Positions 1 through 10,517 of a stretch of DNA of 64,000 nt are shown piece by piece. The first letter of the stretch is position 1. Each line of letters starts with the position of its first letter. The stretch covers positions 4,354,118-4,418,117 of the forward strand of contig NC_133221.1 of assembly GCF_040436345.1 (NCBI RefSeq), given 5' to 3'. The position numbers were made by a program, and so were the translations under genes. The DNA is from Pagrus major (Eukaryota; Chordata; Actinopteri; Spariformes; Sparidae). The notes beneath the pieces are model-generated. The model made no database searches and had not been told where the DNA came from. It saw only the letters and a program-made list of their open reading frames with translations.

Positions 1-310
1 TGTCCCTGTAGAAGATTGAGAATATCGTGTTATGTTGGAAGATGTCCTCTGGGTGGCAGCATAGCCGAGGCCAAATGTGGTTTATTCATTAGTTCAGAGA
101 ATATAGTGCCACAGGTGGTATGTAGTTGACTGTGTGCCATGTTTCTGTCATGTTATGAGAAGTGCTCCAGTAAACACACCTCAACTTACCTCCCACCCAA
201 TTCTCTGCAAAAATAAATCCTTTTGCCACCTGACAAGTACCGTCTCCGTCCTCTGCATTTGGGTCCGCCAAAAACCTGAACACAACAGTAAGCTCACTTC
301 TTTCAAACTC
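1..310. other. Unassigned left edge of the window
   Basis: Short open frames exist on both strands, but none has recognisable protein features. A possible acceptor and donor pair can be drawn on the minus strand, which is not enough for an exon call. The segment is only weakly related to the DNA just before the duplicated unit at 11.9 and 22.0 kb. Confidence 0.3.
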
Positions 311-1799
311 TGCAGACTCAAGTGACACCATTTATCAGACTTCATGCAGCTCCTGGAGCCACAAAGGGCCTTCATACAACTGTTTCCACACATGCAGAAA
401 TACTCCCAAACACCTGTTAACAGGCTTTGATGCATAAAATCATGACACTTCACCTCTTTAACCAAAAGCAAAGTTGAGTCCTCTATGTGAACCGTGCAGA
501 ATTAATGTCTCCTCTGAGCAGTTTGGACTGTATTTAGCTTTATTCAGCTGCAGAGGGAACGTATTCTCTGTGACACTGAGGATTCCCCACGATGCACTTG
601 GCTCAGTTTGTTTCCGCTGCACACTGCTATTCTGAGTTAGTGAACAGGATCACAGCCTGCGTCCTCTCAGACACAGATAAACCTTCCACTGATAAGCTAC
701 TTCTAGAAACTCATTCACTTAATTAGTGCTGAAACAATGTGTATAATGACAAAAATAATGTGTAAAAAACTTGGATCAGACAAAAATGACAAATATCCAT
801 ATAGTTCATATAATTGGAAGTTTAATATTTTACCAATAAAACTGCTGGTCAATCAAAATGAGCAAATGAAAAAATAATCAAGACATAATTGGGAGACAGT
901 CAATATAGTGAGATAGACCAATACATTTCAATTACCAATAATTTGATTGATTTGACAAATCTTAACATACTTTAGGATCTCCCACTGTGTTTTACAAGTC
1001 GACCACCTCACCTAAAAAAAAAACCATTTATTACAAGTAGTACACTTTCATAAAATGAAACTCAACCCTATCAGGAAACGAGCACAGGCACAATTTCAGA
1101 CAGCAAAGTGAGGCAAATTTAATGTAATTGTAAATTTAAGTCCTTCTTTTATATTCAACAGTAAAACAATTAGGGGCTCCAGCTGAACCCACTTCAGTGA
1201 CATGACTTGCATGAAAATACTTGTGATACGAGTCTTTTACATGGCAAAATAAAAAAACAAAAAAACTACTATAGATCTGCTGTCATCACAGACTGACTGG
1301 ACAGAAAGTGACTGAACAGTTGCACTAAAATCTGTCTGTTGCTGAAAGAACTGCAGATATTATAGAAATGAGAAAAGCTGAAGACAAAATGTTTAAGATA
1401 AAGCTTTACTGCTATGTGATACAAATACTTAAGATTAGCTTTAATTGATTCATAGAGTACACACACACAAACTATCACTAATGAATAAGAAAGTTAATAA
1501 TAAAACATATTTTGTGATTAAAACCTATATGTAAAACTGTTTTTTCTGAATATGAATCTAAATTGAATATGAATAAATTCTAGCTTGCGATCAAATTTGT
1601 GTCTTCAACACAACATACAGGGACACTTTGTACACTGATCAATACCATCTCAAATCTCATGGCTGTAACAACAATTACATTCAGTAAAAACTCAATTACT
1701 CATTACAGAATATACATTTTTTGCACAAATCGTTGGCTCATCTCTGACATGAGCAAACTCTCTCATTGAGTGACAACACAACCAGTTTCAGTTCATTAT
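311..1799. repeat. Segmental duplication copy alpha
   Basis: From about 311 the sequence closely matches 11,940-13,005 (beta) and 21,995-23,199 (gamma). Shared landmarks include GACACCATTTATCAGACTTC, the run of A residues near 1250 and the CA-rich stretch near 1460. Alpha carries about 315 extra bases (roughly 420-735) that the other two lack. No gene is seen here. In beta and gamma the equivalent DNA is the interval between the small gene and the IRG gene, so alpha is the leftover of a third, older or decayed unit. Confidence 0.85.
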
Positions 1800-2275
1800 A
1801 ATGTACATTAGGGTGCTCCGATTGGGAGGGCACAAATCGTTATCGGCCGATAAACGTTCATTTACCATCAGATAAACCCGAGACAGTTTGTTTGTGCACT
1901 GCTACAATGCCACAGCCACACACAGCACAGGACTCTGCTGCTACCTGGCTGCTAACAGCTAACTAGCTCTACCCTGCCAATATCAATACAGATACCAGTG
2001 CAATATATCCGCAAGCTCCTACCAGAAAGCTGTTAGTGACTGAGGGCATTGAAGGACCGGTACCAAGGAACGTTAACTATGACAACAACATGAGAAGATG
2101 CGCTCTTTTGCAATCAACATACTGTAGTTGGAAGTAGCCTGTTCAATGTATGATTTGGGATTGTCTGTTCATGAAAAGTATAATTTTCTGTCCCCCCTGA
2201 GTGAGGGGACGGTGTGACGCCGTTTGGTCGGGTAATTTACTACACCACTAATAACTAACAACTGTAGATAACAAC
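1800..2275. mobile_element. Truncated hAT-like element (alpha copy)
   Basis: The 8-bp sequence AATGTACA is followed by an end beginning TTAGGGTGCTCCGAT. This is the same left junction as the complete copy at 23,208-24,051. The alpha copy then matches that element with one internal deletion and is lost near 2275, where unrelated DNA begins, so its right end is missing. It has no coding capacity and is a non-autonomous element. Confidence 0.7.
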
Positions 2276-2318
2276 TAGACAATTCCCCGTTGGGAAATCG
2301 CGAGAGTGGGCTGTGCTG

Positions 2319-2363
2319 CGCTGCATGTCTGTGTGTGTCTGTCTCTGTGTGTGTTTGTGTCGT

Positions 2364-2400
<37 letters not shown>

Positions 2401-2411
2401 TGTCTGTCTGT

Positions 2412-2462
<51 letters not shown>

Positions 2463-2463
2463 C
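2319..2463. repeat. TGCC/TGTC tetranucleotide microsatellite
   Basis: A run of TGCC units interrupted by a few TGTC units (about 2363-2463) is preceded by a GT-rich stretch. It opens long frames of the type AGRQ or LPAC on both strands. Those are artefacts of the repeat and not genes. Confidence 0.95.
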
Positions 2464-2465
2464 GA

Positions 2466-4080
2466 TTTACATTGAAGTGAATGGAGCAGTTGAGAGCTAC
2501 TCTTGTCTGCCTCTTTGTAGTTAGAGGCAGATAAATCAAAAAACGTAAATCCTACTGATAAAGTAGACACATTGGGAGAAAGAAGACAAGTGCGGCTACA
2601 ACTCTGTGAAAAATCACGGTTCTACTGTGTAATTTGTGGCTGGGGTCGTCACAGAAAGAGAGAATTTCTGAGAGTTCTGTCATTTGGCTCTTGCAGCCTG
2701 CTGCATCAACATTCTGCCATACACAATCATTGAAAATCCTGAATTTTTCCAAAATCACTCACCATCATTAAAGGGTCAGGGTTCAAAAACAAAACATCGT
2801 AGGAAAAAAGTTCAAATACAACTTAAGTACACAAGACCCGTGCCTACATTTTAAAGTTTGAACGGTGTTTGTAGGTGAATGTAGGCCAGAGCAGGAGATG
2901 TTTGAAAAAGTGGCAGATTTGCAAGTTTTTTGACCTCATCCCATTCATTGCTTATGGAAAAGTTTTTCGTGTCTCACGACACGAAAAATTAATATTCTGG
3001 AGATATAAATAATAGCATACCGAGTCAGATCGAGCCGCACGTGTTGATATATTTTTTGTTTGTGTGCGCTCAACGGTGCGGGACGAGTTAAGCGCCAAAA
3101 ATTAGACAGGGTGAATATTAATTGTGTGTCTCTGCTGGCCCAGTTGATCTCGGTTGCTATGACGGTGGTTGTCAGGAAGCCCTAGCAACGGCCTGTGACC
3201 ACAGCTGCTGTCTGTGACAGAGCTGATCTGAGAGTGACTTTTGGCTCAGAAGTAGGACTTCAAACTACTGCTATATCTTCAAAACCAAACATGATATGGG
3301 CAAAATTTCTTCACCATCAAGCCAGAAAGGCCTTAAAGAACACAGCCATAATTTTTTGTGGTCCTAGCTTCTAAAATGTGGTAATAGGAGCGAGTTAAAA
3401 ACAGGTGCAGTTTGGAAAATCCTGGAAAGTCCTCCTCCCGATTAACATCGGAGAAAATGGAGCAGTTGAGAGCTACTCTTGCCGGTTAGGGGCAGATAAA
3501 TCAAAAACCGTAAATCCTACTGATAAAGTAGACACATTGGGAGAAAGAAGACAACTACTGTGTAATTTGTGGCTGGGGTCGTCAGAGAAAGAGAGAATTT
3601 CTGAGAGTTTTTTTGAGTCTCTCCCACTCTGGCAGTTGGCTCTGCACGAACATTCCGCAATACACACCCATTATAAATCCTGAATTTTTCCCAAAATAAC
3701 TCACCATCTTTAAAGGGTCACCGTTCAAAAACGAAACATTGTGGGAAAAAAGTTCAAATACGACTTAAATAGACAAGACCTGTGCCTACATTTTAAAGTT
3801 TGAATGGTGTTTCTAGGTGAACGTAGGCCAGAGCAGGAGATGTTTGAAAAACGTCGCCGATTTTTTGAGGTTTTTTTCCTCGTCCCATTCATTCCTTATG
3901 GGAAATTTGTTGCAGTTTTTCGCGTCTTACGACGCGAAAAATTAATTTTTTGGAGATAAAAATAATAGCACACCTCGCCCGATCATGCCGCACGTTTTGA
4001 TGTATTTTTTGTTTGTGGGCGCTCAACGGTGCGGGGCAAGTTAAGTGCCGAAAAAACAGGACGAAGAATAATAAAAAGAG
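2466..4080. repeat. Two direct copies of an unnamed interspersed repeat
   Basis: Copy 1 (about 2470-3110) and copy 2 (about 3440-4055) share ordered blocks. Examples are GGAGCAGTTGAGAGCTACTC, AAATCCTACTGATAAAGTAG, GTAGGCCAGAGCAGGAGATG and a segment ending GCTCAACGGTGCGGG. Each copy carries a short hairpin (2972-2997 and 3915-3940). The pair occupies the place where an IRG gene stands in the two other units. No coding potential was recognised and I cannot name the family. Confidence 0.8.
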
Positions 4081-4098
4081 GCGCGAGCAATAACAAAC

Positions 4099-4149
4099 AG
4101 CCCACTATGGACACCTATAGCTTTGCTATAGAGGTGTCCATAGTGGGCT
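4099..4149. repeat. Long near-perfect inverted repeat
   Basis: The arm at 4099-4120 (AGCCCACTATGGACACCTATAG) pairs with 4126-4149 across the loop CTTTG. The only interruption is a 2-base bulge. Part of the arm, AGCCCACTA, recurs just after at 4162-4170. The hairpin sits at the end of the tandem repeat pair and is probably the terminal structure of a mobile element. Confidence 0.8.
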
Positions 4150-4972
4150 TTGCGTAGCACAGCCCACTAATAATGCCAGAGGCCCGGATCAGCGGGGTTA
4201 AAAAAACACACACACAGATGTCAACATCATGATGTGTGCTGTCACACCTCTTGGTTCTGCAACGCCACCATGCCGTGTGAAATGACACGCTGGAGCTGCT
4301 TAAGATCGGCGCTGCTCGGTTCAGTGTAGACAAACAAAGGCGGCGTAAAGGCGAGCCTGCAGTGATAATGCAGAGTCTCTGTGTGAAAAGGGCTAGTGTT
4401 AGCACTGCTAAGTTAGTCAGTTATAATGCTCTCCCATTCCCATCCCGTTTTGTGATTAATACTTTCAAGCCTTTGCATTTTCATAAATCAAAGCAAACAG
4501 CAGGCATCATGTGAGAGAAGTGCTCATTGAATACATGTTTTGTGCATGAATGCAGAGGTGTGATCACAAGGTTATAATAAGTGGTGTAAAGTAACTAAGT
4601 AGGCTACATTTACTCAACTACTGTACTAAAGTAGAATTTAGAAGAACTTTACTTGAGTACTTCCTTTTTATGCTACTTTATGCTTCCACTCCACAAGCTT
4701 TTAAAATGTGACACGTTGTGCACTCAAATAGTGTTTTTTCTCCTCAGAACTTCTGTTTAAATGATCCAATATCTCACCAAAAAGAAAAAGTGAAAAAGTC
4801 CAAAAACTAAAAACATCTCACGACCCGTTGGGTTCATCTGATGTCCCTATATATATAAAACTGTAGATAAAGTACTTCAAACTAGCTCCTCCTCCAGCAG
4901 CGACAGCAGTAACATGCTGCTTACACATTGATGCTTCAGTATTAATATAATTGCCAGTACTTTAATTTTACA
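4150..4972. repeat. Repeat-derived DNA, no gene
   Basis: About 4200-4240 shares the string GATGTCAACATCATGATGTG with 15,838-15,857. From about 4582 the text GTGGTGTAAAGTAACTAAGT and the following CAAGTAC/AAGTACTT-rich stretch is the left part of a very common teleost interspersed repeat. Pieces of it recur near 15.88, 45.6-46.6 and 55.5 kb. No open frame with protein-like features was found. Confidence 0.6.
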
Positions 4973-5430
4973 AGAACTTTCATTAAGGTTTTGGTAAACC
5001 CCTTCAGCATTTATACATGAAACTATTTCTGCCACTGCAGATAAAACACTTTGATGAACTTACTTTGATTACTGTCATAGAAACAGGGAAAATTACTGGT
5101 TTTCATCATCCTGAAAATAAAATGCACAAATGAGATAATTTCCTGCTTCCTTCATCTCCTTCCTGTTCCTCCCGCTGGATCCACTCAACTTTATCTAATA
5201 AGATGTAGAGTTAAATTTACCTGTGAGCACAGCTGATCCCAGAAGCAGCGAATGTTTACAGGATGAACGCAAGTCTTCAGTTCACATGGAGATTTGGCTC
5301 AGGTCTAGTTTCCACCAGCTGCTAATATCAGATACTTTGAGACTTTTACTCAAGTCACATGAGTCCTATTGGTATGAGTGACTTTTAATATGATATCTTT
5401 ACTTCAAGTATGAGTTTTGGCTACTTTTCA
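4973..5430 (+). pseudogene. Relic tail of a GAYAG-family gene (copy 0) and its 3' flank
   Basis: Bases 4974-4998 align with the last codons and stop of gene C (18,540-18,563). What follows aligns with gene C's 3' flank as far as the CA repeat (18,563-19,130). The rest of the coding exon is absent. The block shows that another copy once ended here, upstream of promoter A. The call rests on the long flank match, because the surviving coding piece is very short. Confidence 0.55.
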
Positions 5431-5432
5431 TA

Positions 5433-5446
5433 ACACACACACACAC

Positions 5447-5485
<39 letters not shown>
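5433..5485. repeat. CA dinucleotide repeat
   Basis: An almost uninterrupted CA run. The corresponding run at 19,135-19,174 occupies the same place in the duplicated flank. Confidence 0.95.
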
Positions 5486-5487
<2 letters not shown>

Positions 5488-6390
5488 AAATCCTCTCCAC
5501 TGTGTGCGGAAATAACTTCAGTTACGCCCGATGATGAAACTGATCAGTATCAGTTTGTAGTTAACGGTTTGTAGACAACATGGTGACATGAAAATCACAA
5601 GAGACAGCCAAGTATTAACAAATCATATTGGAGCTTTATTTTATGTGAATTTAAATAAACTGAAAACAAGACCGGTTTTAACTTGAATCACTTTGTTAAT
5701 CCACACCACCTGAAGACAACAAACCTGGAGCTCCACCACGAGGCTGATATCTTTGACTGAACGGAAAGAGAGTAAGGTCACATTTTCTCATCTTCCACTT
5801 CTGTATATATGGAAATCTTTATAATTGTAAACACTGCATGTGACTCGAGCTCTAGCAAAGTACAATACTTGTGACAAAAGTACACACTTGCTGCTTCCAG
5901 TACTTAGTTCAGTGGCTGCAGTAACACACTGCTGATATTTTTATGCCCTCTGAGTTTAGCATGTTAGCATGCTGACATGTGCTGATCAGCAGATTGAAAT
6001 GTCTTTAGTTTAGCAGATATTTGGTCATAAACCAAAGTAAGAAAGAACATTTGACCTGGTGCATAACAGGTGGTGACTGGCAGAAGAAATCAGACAAAAA
6101 GTTGACAGTTTAAAAGTGACTTCAGTCAAGTTAATGTACATGAAAGTTTATATACTGTAGTATTTGTATCCCACACCATTGTCAACTCAACTAAAGCCTT
6201 TACAGGAAGGCCTTTGGGGGAAGCTTTAAAATAAACGTGCAGGCTTATTGTGAAGCCTTCAGTTTCCTGTAAGTCTTTACTTCACTTACTCCAACAGAAA
6301 TGAACTTTGAAATAAACATCCTAATCAATAAAACCACATGATGTCAGCAGCTGTCATCAATGTAACTGGACCTCCTAAGTGGTCAGACTT
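5486..6390. other. Duplicated flank and unassigned DNA upstream of promoter A
   Basis: 5486-5690 matches 19,240-19,440, including GCCAAGTATTAACAAATCAT. From about 5690 to 6390 I see no gene, no strong repeat and no RNA gene. Confidence 0.5.
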
Positions 6391-6397
6391 GACATAC

Positions 6398-6509
6398 TTT
6401 CACTTTCTTCTCCCGTCAGGTATTTATGCACCAGGTGTGTTCACTCCAGCAGTTGAGCTCAGTGCACGCAGCACACAACATCTCCTGTTAACAAAGGAAC
6501 CTCATTCAG
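6398..6509 (+). promoter_or_regulatory. Promoter A: ISRE, TATA-like box and non-coding exon 1
   Basis: TTTCACTTTC at 6398-6407 is the reverse complement of GAAAGTGAAA, a textbook IRF/ISRE half-pair (GAAAnnGAAA). TATTTAT follows at 6421-6427. A non-coding exon then ends at 6509 with donor GTAAGA. The same cassette recurs at promoters B and C with the same 13-bp gap between ISRE and TATA-like box. Downstream of this copy the intron is cut by a LINE, and exon 2 of the local gene is missing. A transcript from here could only continue into gene B. That it responds to interferon is inferred from the motif. Confidence 0.65.
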
Positions 6510-6754
6510 GTAAGAAATCCATCATGTGAGCTTTATTATGTCAACTAAATGTATACGTGCTGGTTTGACTGGTATCTTACAATATGTACCAAATAGTGCA
6601 GTATGTATCAGTTATTGTTATGTTTATTGTTGTATTCTTGTTTTTGTTCATTCAACTGACTTTCTATAGATCTGTACAGAATATGTTCATTACCACAGTT
6701 AGTTTTATTCCACGTGAGGTCGTTCTCACAGAGAAACTCTGGTTCTTATCTGCT

Positions 6755-7170
6755 AAATGTATTTTTAATTAAAATCAGGCAGTGTGGAGTCCAGCCTAAC
6801 ACGCAGAGGCAGCTCATTCCAGAGTTTGGAGGCTGCAACTGTAAAGGCGCGATCTCCCCTGGTCTGCTGACCAGGTGCTTTTGGTTGTCACCTTGCTAAA
6901 GGGGAAAGGAGTGTACGCTACTGCAGGAGTGGGTCGTATTCGTGCTGAAGATGGCTCGATGTGTGCTGAGGCCAAAGGGCCCAATGTTGGCATAGGAGCA
7001 GGATTCTCTCTGGAGTCGGGTGCCAGTGCTATGGCTAAAGCAGCACCAGCCAGTGTTTCACTCTCAGCTGAGTCACCTTGATGGAGCTTGTAGTTGTAAA
7101 AGCTAAGATAGGTTGGAGCCAGCCCATTCAATGATTTATAGGTAAACAATAAAATCATATCATCAATCCA
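6755..7170 (-). mobile_element. LINE fragment, 3' end of a reverse-transcriptase ORF
   Basis: Read on the minus strand, 7158-7080 encodes TYKSLNGLAPTYLS and 6880-6780 encodes AFTVAASKLWNELPLRVRL. Both are signature strings of the reverse-transcriptase C terminus in CR1/L2/Rex-type non-LTR elements. The fragment is 5'-truncated and the two parts are in different frames. It is inserted just upstream of what was the exon 2 acceptor of copy A: sequence identical to genes B and C stops at ATCTGCT near 6755. A piece of a GAYAG gene lies inside it (6896-7071). Confidence 0.75.
6896..7071 (+). pseudogene. GAYAG-family exon fragment (copy A) inside a LINE
   Basis: The fragment encodes about 58 residues that closely follow the middle of gene B, for example GRIRAEDGSMCAEAKGPNVG against GHIRAEDGLVCAEAKGPNVG. 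It lacks both the N-terminal GAYAG part and the C-terminal third. It is bounded on both sides by the 9-bp direct repeat GTCACCTTG (6887-6895 and 7072-7080), with LINE sequence outside both. This looks like a captured piece inserted into the LINE with a target duplication, or a repair patch with microhomology. It cannot encode a whole protein. Confidence 0.75.
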
Positions 7171-7491
7171 AAGGTAAATTAGTCACTGTGTCTTTGTGCG
7201 TTATCGTGGAGGCTCATCTTAAAACAAAAAAAAAACAACAAAAAAAACAACATCAGCACAGTCGTACATGAGCTGCTGACCTTCATCTTTTATCAGCATG
7301 TTCCAAAGTACGTTTATCTTTGCTGCACTGAAAGGACAGGAGTTTAATCTTTACTGTCATATTTACAGAGATCAAATGAATCATAGTACGTCAACTTAAG
7401 ATAGATAAGATAGAAAAGTAATTAAAGACGAACTCACTCGTCCCTGTTCATGTCCTAGATTTTACTGAAATAACTCATGTAAAAACTTCTA

Positions 7492-7755
7492 TTAAAGGTG
7501 CACTACTGAATGAACAAAGTGACCTTAAAGGACAGCACAACTTCATATTGTTTTACTTTGTTTATATGTGGCGGACCCTGCCACCTTTCTAGCTTCAAAC
7601 AGTGTTTTGGGGATATAATTTTCCTCTGAGAACAGCTTGTTTATTCAGTTATGGGAAAAATATATATATTTCTGAGTTTGTGTCCTCATTTATATTGTAA
7701 ATATTAAAATTCTGAGGCTGAATTTCTTTTCCAAAACTACGTAGTGCCCCTTTAA
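7492..7755. mobile_element. MITE with TTAA ends (copy 1)
   Basis: The left end reads TTAA-AGGTGCACTAC and the right end reads CTACGTAGTGCCCCT-TTAA, so the termini are inverted repeats flanked by TTAA. The interior matches, in reverse orientation, the related element at 43,378-43,710 (for example AGAACAGCTTGTTTATTCAG). TTAA targets are used by piggyBac and Kolobok transposons; the superfamily is not settled here. It is non-coding. Confidence 0.75.
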
Positions 7756-8455
7756 AGTCATAGGACATTGTAAAATTAGGTCCTCTGAGCTAAATGTCAT
7801 CATTTCTTTGTATGTGTATTTGAAGCCTCACCAAAACGCTGATTTTTCAATGGATCAGGTTGAAATTTGTCCTGAGCATCCAAGAGACTTAACTAAATCT
7901 AATGAGCTATAAATGTACCATTTATTAATGATGGTCATAAAGTGTTGCCCATGTCAGTAAGTAAGAATTGGACATATTTGTTGCTTTTCCTCTTCTTCTG
8001 TCAGAATGTGAGTCCACTTTTAATCTTTGTGCCGGCTCTGATGTTATTTCCTAAACAATCATTGGTCCAGTCAAAATGCAGAGAAATGCACAGATTTATA
8101 CTTTAGTCTTCAAAATGTACTAGATGGATGGGTGGGGGTCGGGGCATGACTTCAGCATTTCTACAATCCTGCATGTAGCCACTCTAATTTACAATATTCA
8201 GAAAATGAAGATGGAAGACAAATAATTATCAAACATGGATGTTGTGAGAACTGTTGTTGAAATGAGCTTTAAGACAACAACACACACAACTCAGAAGTTA
8301 TTCACGAAACCACGGTCAATATTTAATTATTGATTATTCATTCCTGTTGTGTTTCATAATTACTTTCACTTACGTTTTACTGACCTGTTTTTATCTTTTT
8401 GTCTTTTCACATGTGTGTTTTTATGATAGTTTTATGATGCTCCTCTGATTCAAAC
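7756..8455. other. Unassigned DNA between the MITE and promoter B
   Basis: About 700 bases with no open frame of note, no clear repeat and no RNA gene. Confidence 0.4.
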
Positions 8456-8567
8456 TTTCAATTTCTTCCCCCGTCAGGTATTTATGCACCAGGTGTGTTC
8501 ACTCCAGCAGTTGAGCTCAGTGCACGCAGCACACAACATCTCCTGTTAACAAAGGAACCTCATTCAG
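8456..8567 (+). promoter_or_regulatory. Promoter B: ISRE, TATA-like box and non-coding exon 1
   Basis: TTTCAATTTC at 8456-8465 is the complement of GAAATTGAAA, again matching GAAAnnGAAA. TATTTAT is at 8479-8485. Exon 1 ends at 8567 with donor GTAAGA. From the TATA-like box through the exon it is nearly identical to promoter A. It drives gene B. Confidence 0.7.
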
Positions 8568-8925
8568 GTAAGAAATCCATCTTGTAAGATCCTAAACTAA
8601 ATGTATACATGCTGGTTTAAATCTTATTTTACATGCATGCATGCATCAGTTATTGTTTTGTTTGTTGTTGTATCGTATGTGTTGTTCTTGCTTTTGTTTA
8701 TTCAACTGACTCACAGAAGATGTTGGAGGAGCTTCACTAACACAATGATGCTGACTGACCATTAATGAACAAATACATTTTTGTCTGTGTTTATAAATAT
8801 CATTTTCTATAGATCTGTACAGAATATGTTCATTACCACAGTTAGTTTTATTCCACGTGAGGTCGTTCTCACAGAGAAACTCTGGTTCTTATCTGCTGCT
8901 GACATTTCCTCTTTTTCTTTCACAG

Positions 8926-10517
8926 TAAACTTCTTGTCTTGAAGATGTCAGGTAGGCAAACATCATCCAGAAACGTCAGTGTATACTTTCCTTTAAAAAA
9001 TATAGTGTATTGAGCAGACAGATGTAACATTTACATTTAATAAGCCTCTTGTTAATTTATAACTTCAGTGACTGAGAGTGAGACAAAGAGCTGACAGATC
9101 TCATTGGAGGGAAACAAACTGCCCAAACTTTGATTTTTAGTTCCTTCAAGTTAAATAAACCTTTAATATAGTGTATGTTCACATGTGTACAGTAAAGTCA
9201 AAATGTCAAGTTTATCTTTGTTTTTGTACAAATTGAATATTTGTGAATTGTGAAAGTTTCATGTGAATATTAACCTGCAAAAGCAAATAACAAAGTTTCC
9301 CTTTTCTCTCTTTCAAACACAGACGATGAGGGTAAGTAAATCACGTTTTAATGATGTTTTATGTCAGTCAAATAGATTATTTACTCCACTGGGCTGTCTA
9401 CTTCTCCCCATCTCTTTTCACAGAGGTGCAGGACTGTTATATTCATGAGAAATGAGCCCAGTAAGGAAAAATGTGACAAATACAAAAAATGCTTGGGGTT
9501 CAGAGGGTGAAGTGTTGATATTTTAAGAAAAAGTTGTAATGTTATGAGAATAAAGGTCATGAGATACAGAGAAGAAAGTCAAAATTTAACAGAGAATATT
9601 ATATTTTGAAAACAAATAACAACAATAAGTTAAATAATTGTAGTTATGAGAGTTTATTTCACCACTGAGAAGATACTGTCTGACACATCAGTTCCTCGGT
9701 TGTAAAAGGTTTGATGGAATTGAAACAATCTGGCTCGATGAGTCCTTGATGACTTGTCACCCTAAACTAACAAATCAGACTGAAGTCCAGTATATCAGAT
9801 GGTCTTCTGTGGACTGATATCTGTTTTTAACTGTCGTGAGTCCGTCAGAAGTAGAGACAACTGTACTTTTGAAAAGTTTCATCCTTTATGACTCTCTTAA
9901 GACTTTGACCCGATGTTGTTTTTGTAACAAGCTTTCTCTCATAAATGTTAAGTTTAAATGTCATTCCCATTTCTTTTTTCAAAGTATATTCTTGGAATCT
10001 CAACATCACAAAACTTTTTTTCCTCTGGTATGATTGTTCTCTAGTCGTCTTTGAGATTAAATGAAGTGTCTCTCTGTTTGCAGAAAAAGCAGTTCGAAGT
10101 CTTGGCAGAGAAATTTCTCTCAACAGAAAGCCCAGTGGAAGTTTTAATGTTGGTGCCTATGCAGGTACCGACAATGACGATGAGGCTGTAAAGGGGAAAG
10201 GAGCGTACGCTACTGCAGGATTGGGTCATATTCGTGCTGAAGATGGCTTGGTGTGTGCTGAGGCCAAAGGGCCCAATGTCGGCATAGGAGCAGGACTCTG
10301 TCTGGAGTCGGGTGCCAGTGCTATGGCTAAAGCAGAACTGGGCAGTATTTCACTCTCAAATTCGAATGTGACACTTAAACTTGGTCTGGCAGCAGACACC
10401 GGCATTGGTGTCGGTCCTTCAGGTCTTCAGGTGAAGGTGCTGGGAACAGGCCTCTCCATCGGTCGTGAATTGGGCATTTCTTTCCTTGGTTCTGAGTTTA
10501 AAATTAAACTGTGGTAA
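8926..10517 (+). CDS. GAYAG-family small protein, gene B (149 aa)
   Basis: The coding model is 8945-8951, 9323-9331 and 10084-10517, 450 nt in all, ending at TAA. Exon 2 (8926-8951) carries ATG TCA G. A 9-nt microexon follows, then one large exon. Every junction has AG and GT. The protein begins MSDDEEKAVRSLGREI and continues with GSFNVGAYAGTDNDDEAVKG. It then has a Gly/Ala-rich body with alternating small and hydrophobic residues (residues about 50-120), the conserved string GLQVKVLGTG, and ends FKIKLW. There is no signal peptide or transmembrane helix, so a cytosolic location is likely. I do not recognise the family. The ISRE-bearing promoter and the convergent IRG neighbour suggest a role in interferon-driven defence, which is an inference. 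An ATTAAA poly(A) signal lies at 10,820. Confidence 0.75.

Noticed and set aside
89-471. Minus-strand frames with a possible exon (FRFLADPNAEDGDGTCQV)
   Set aside because: No recognisable domain and only partial splice signals; it lies at the edge of the window.
2169-2570. Long frames of AGRQ or LPAC type on both strands
   Set aside because: They are translations of the TGCC microsatellite and have no other support.
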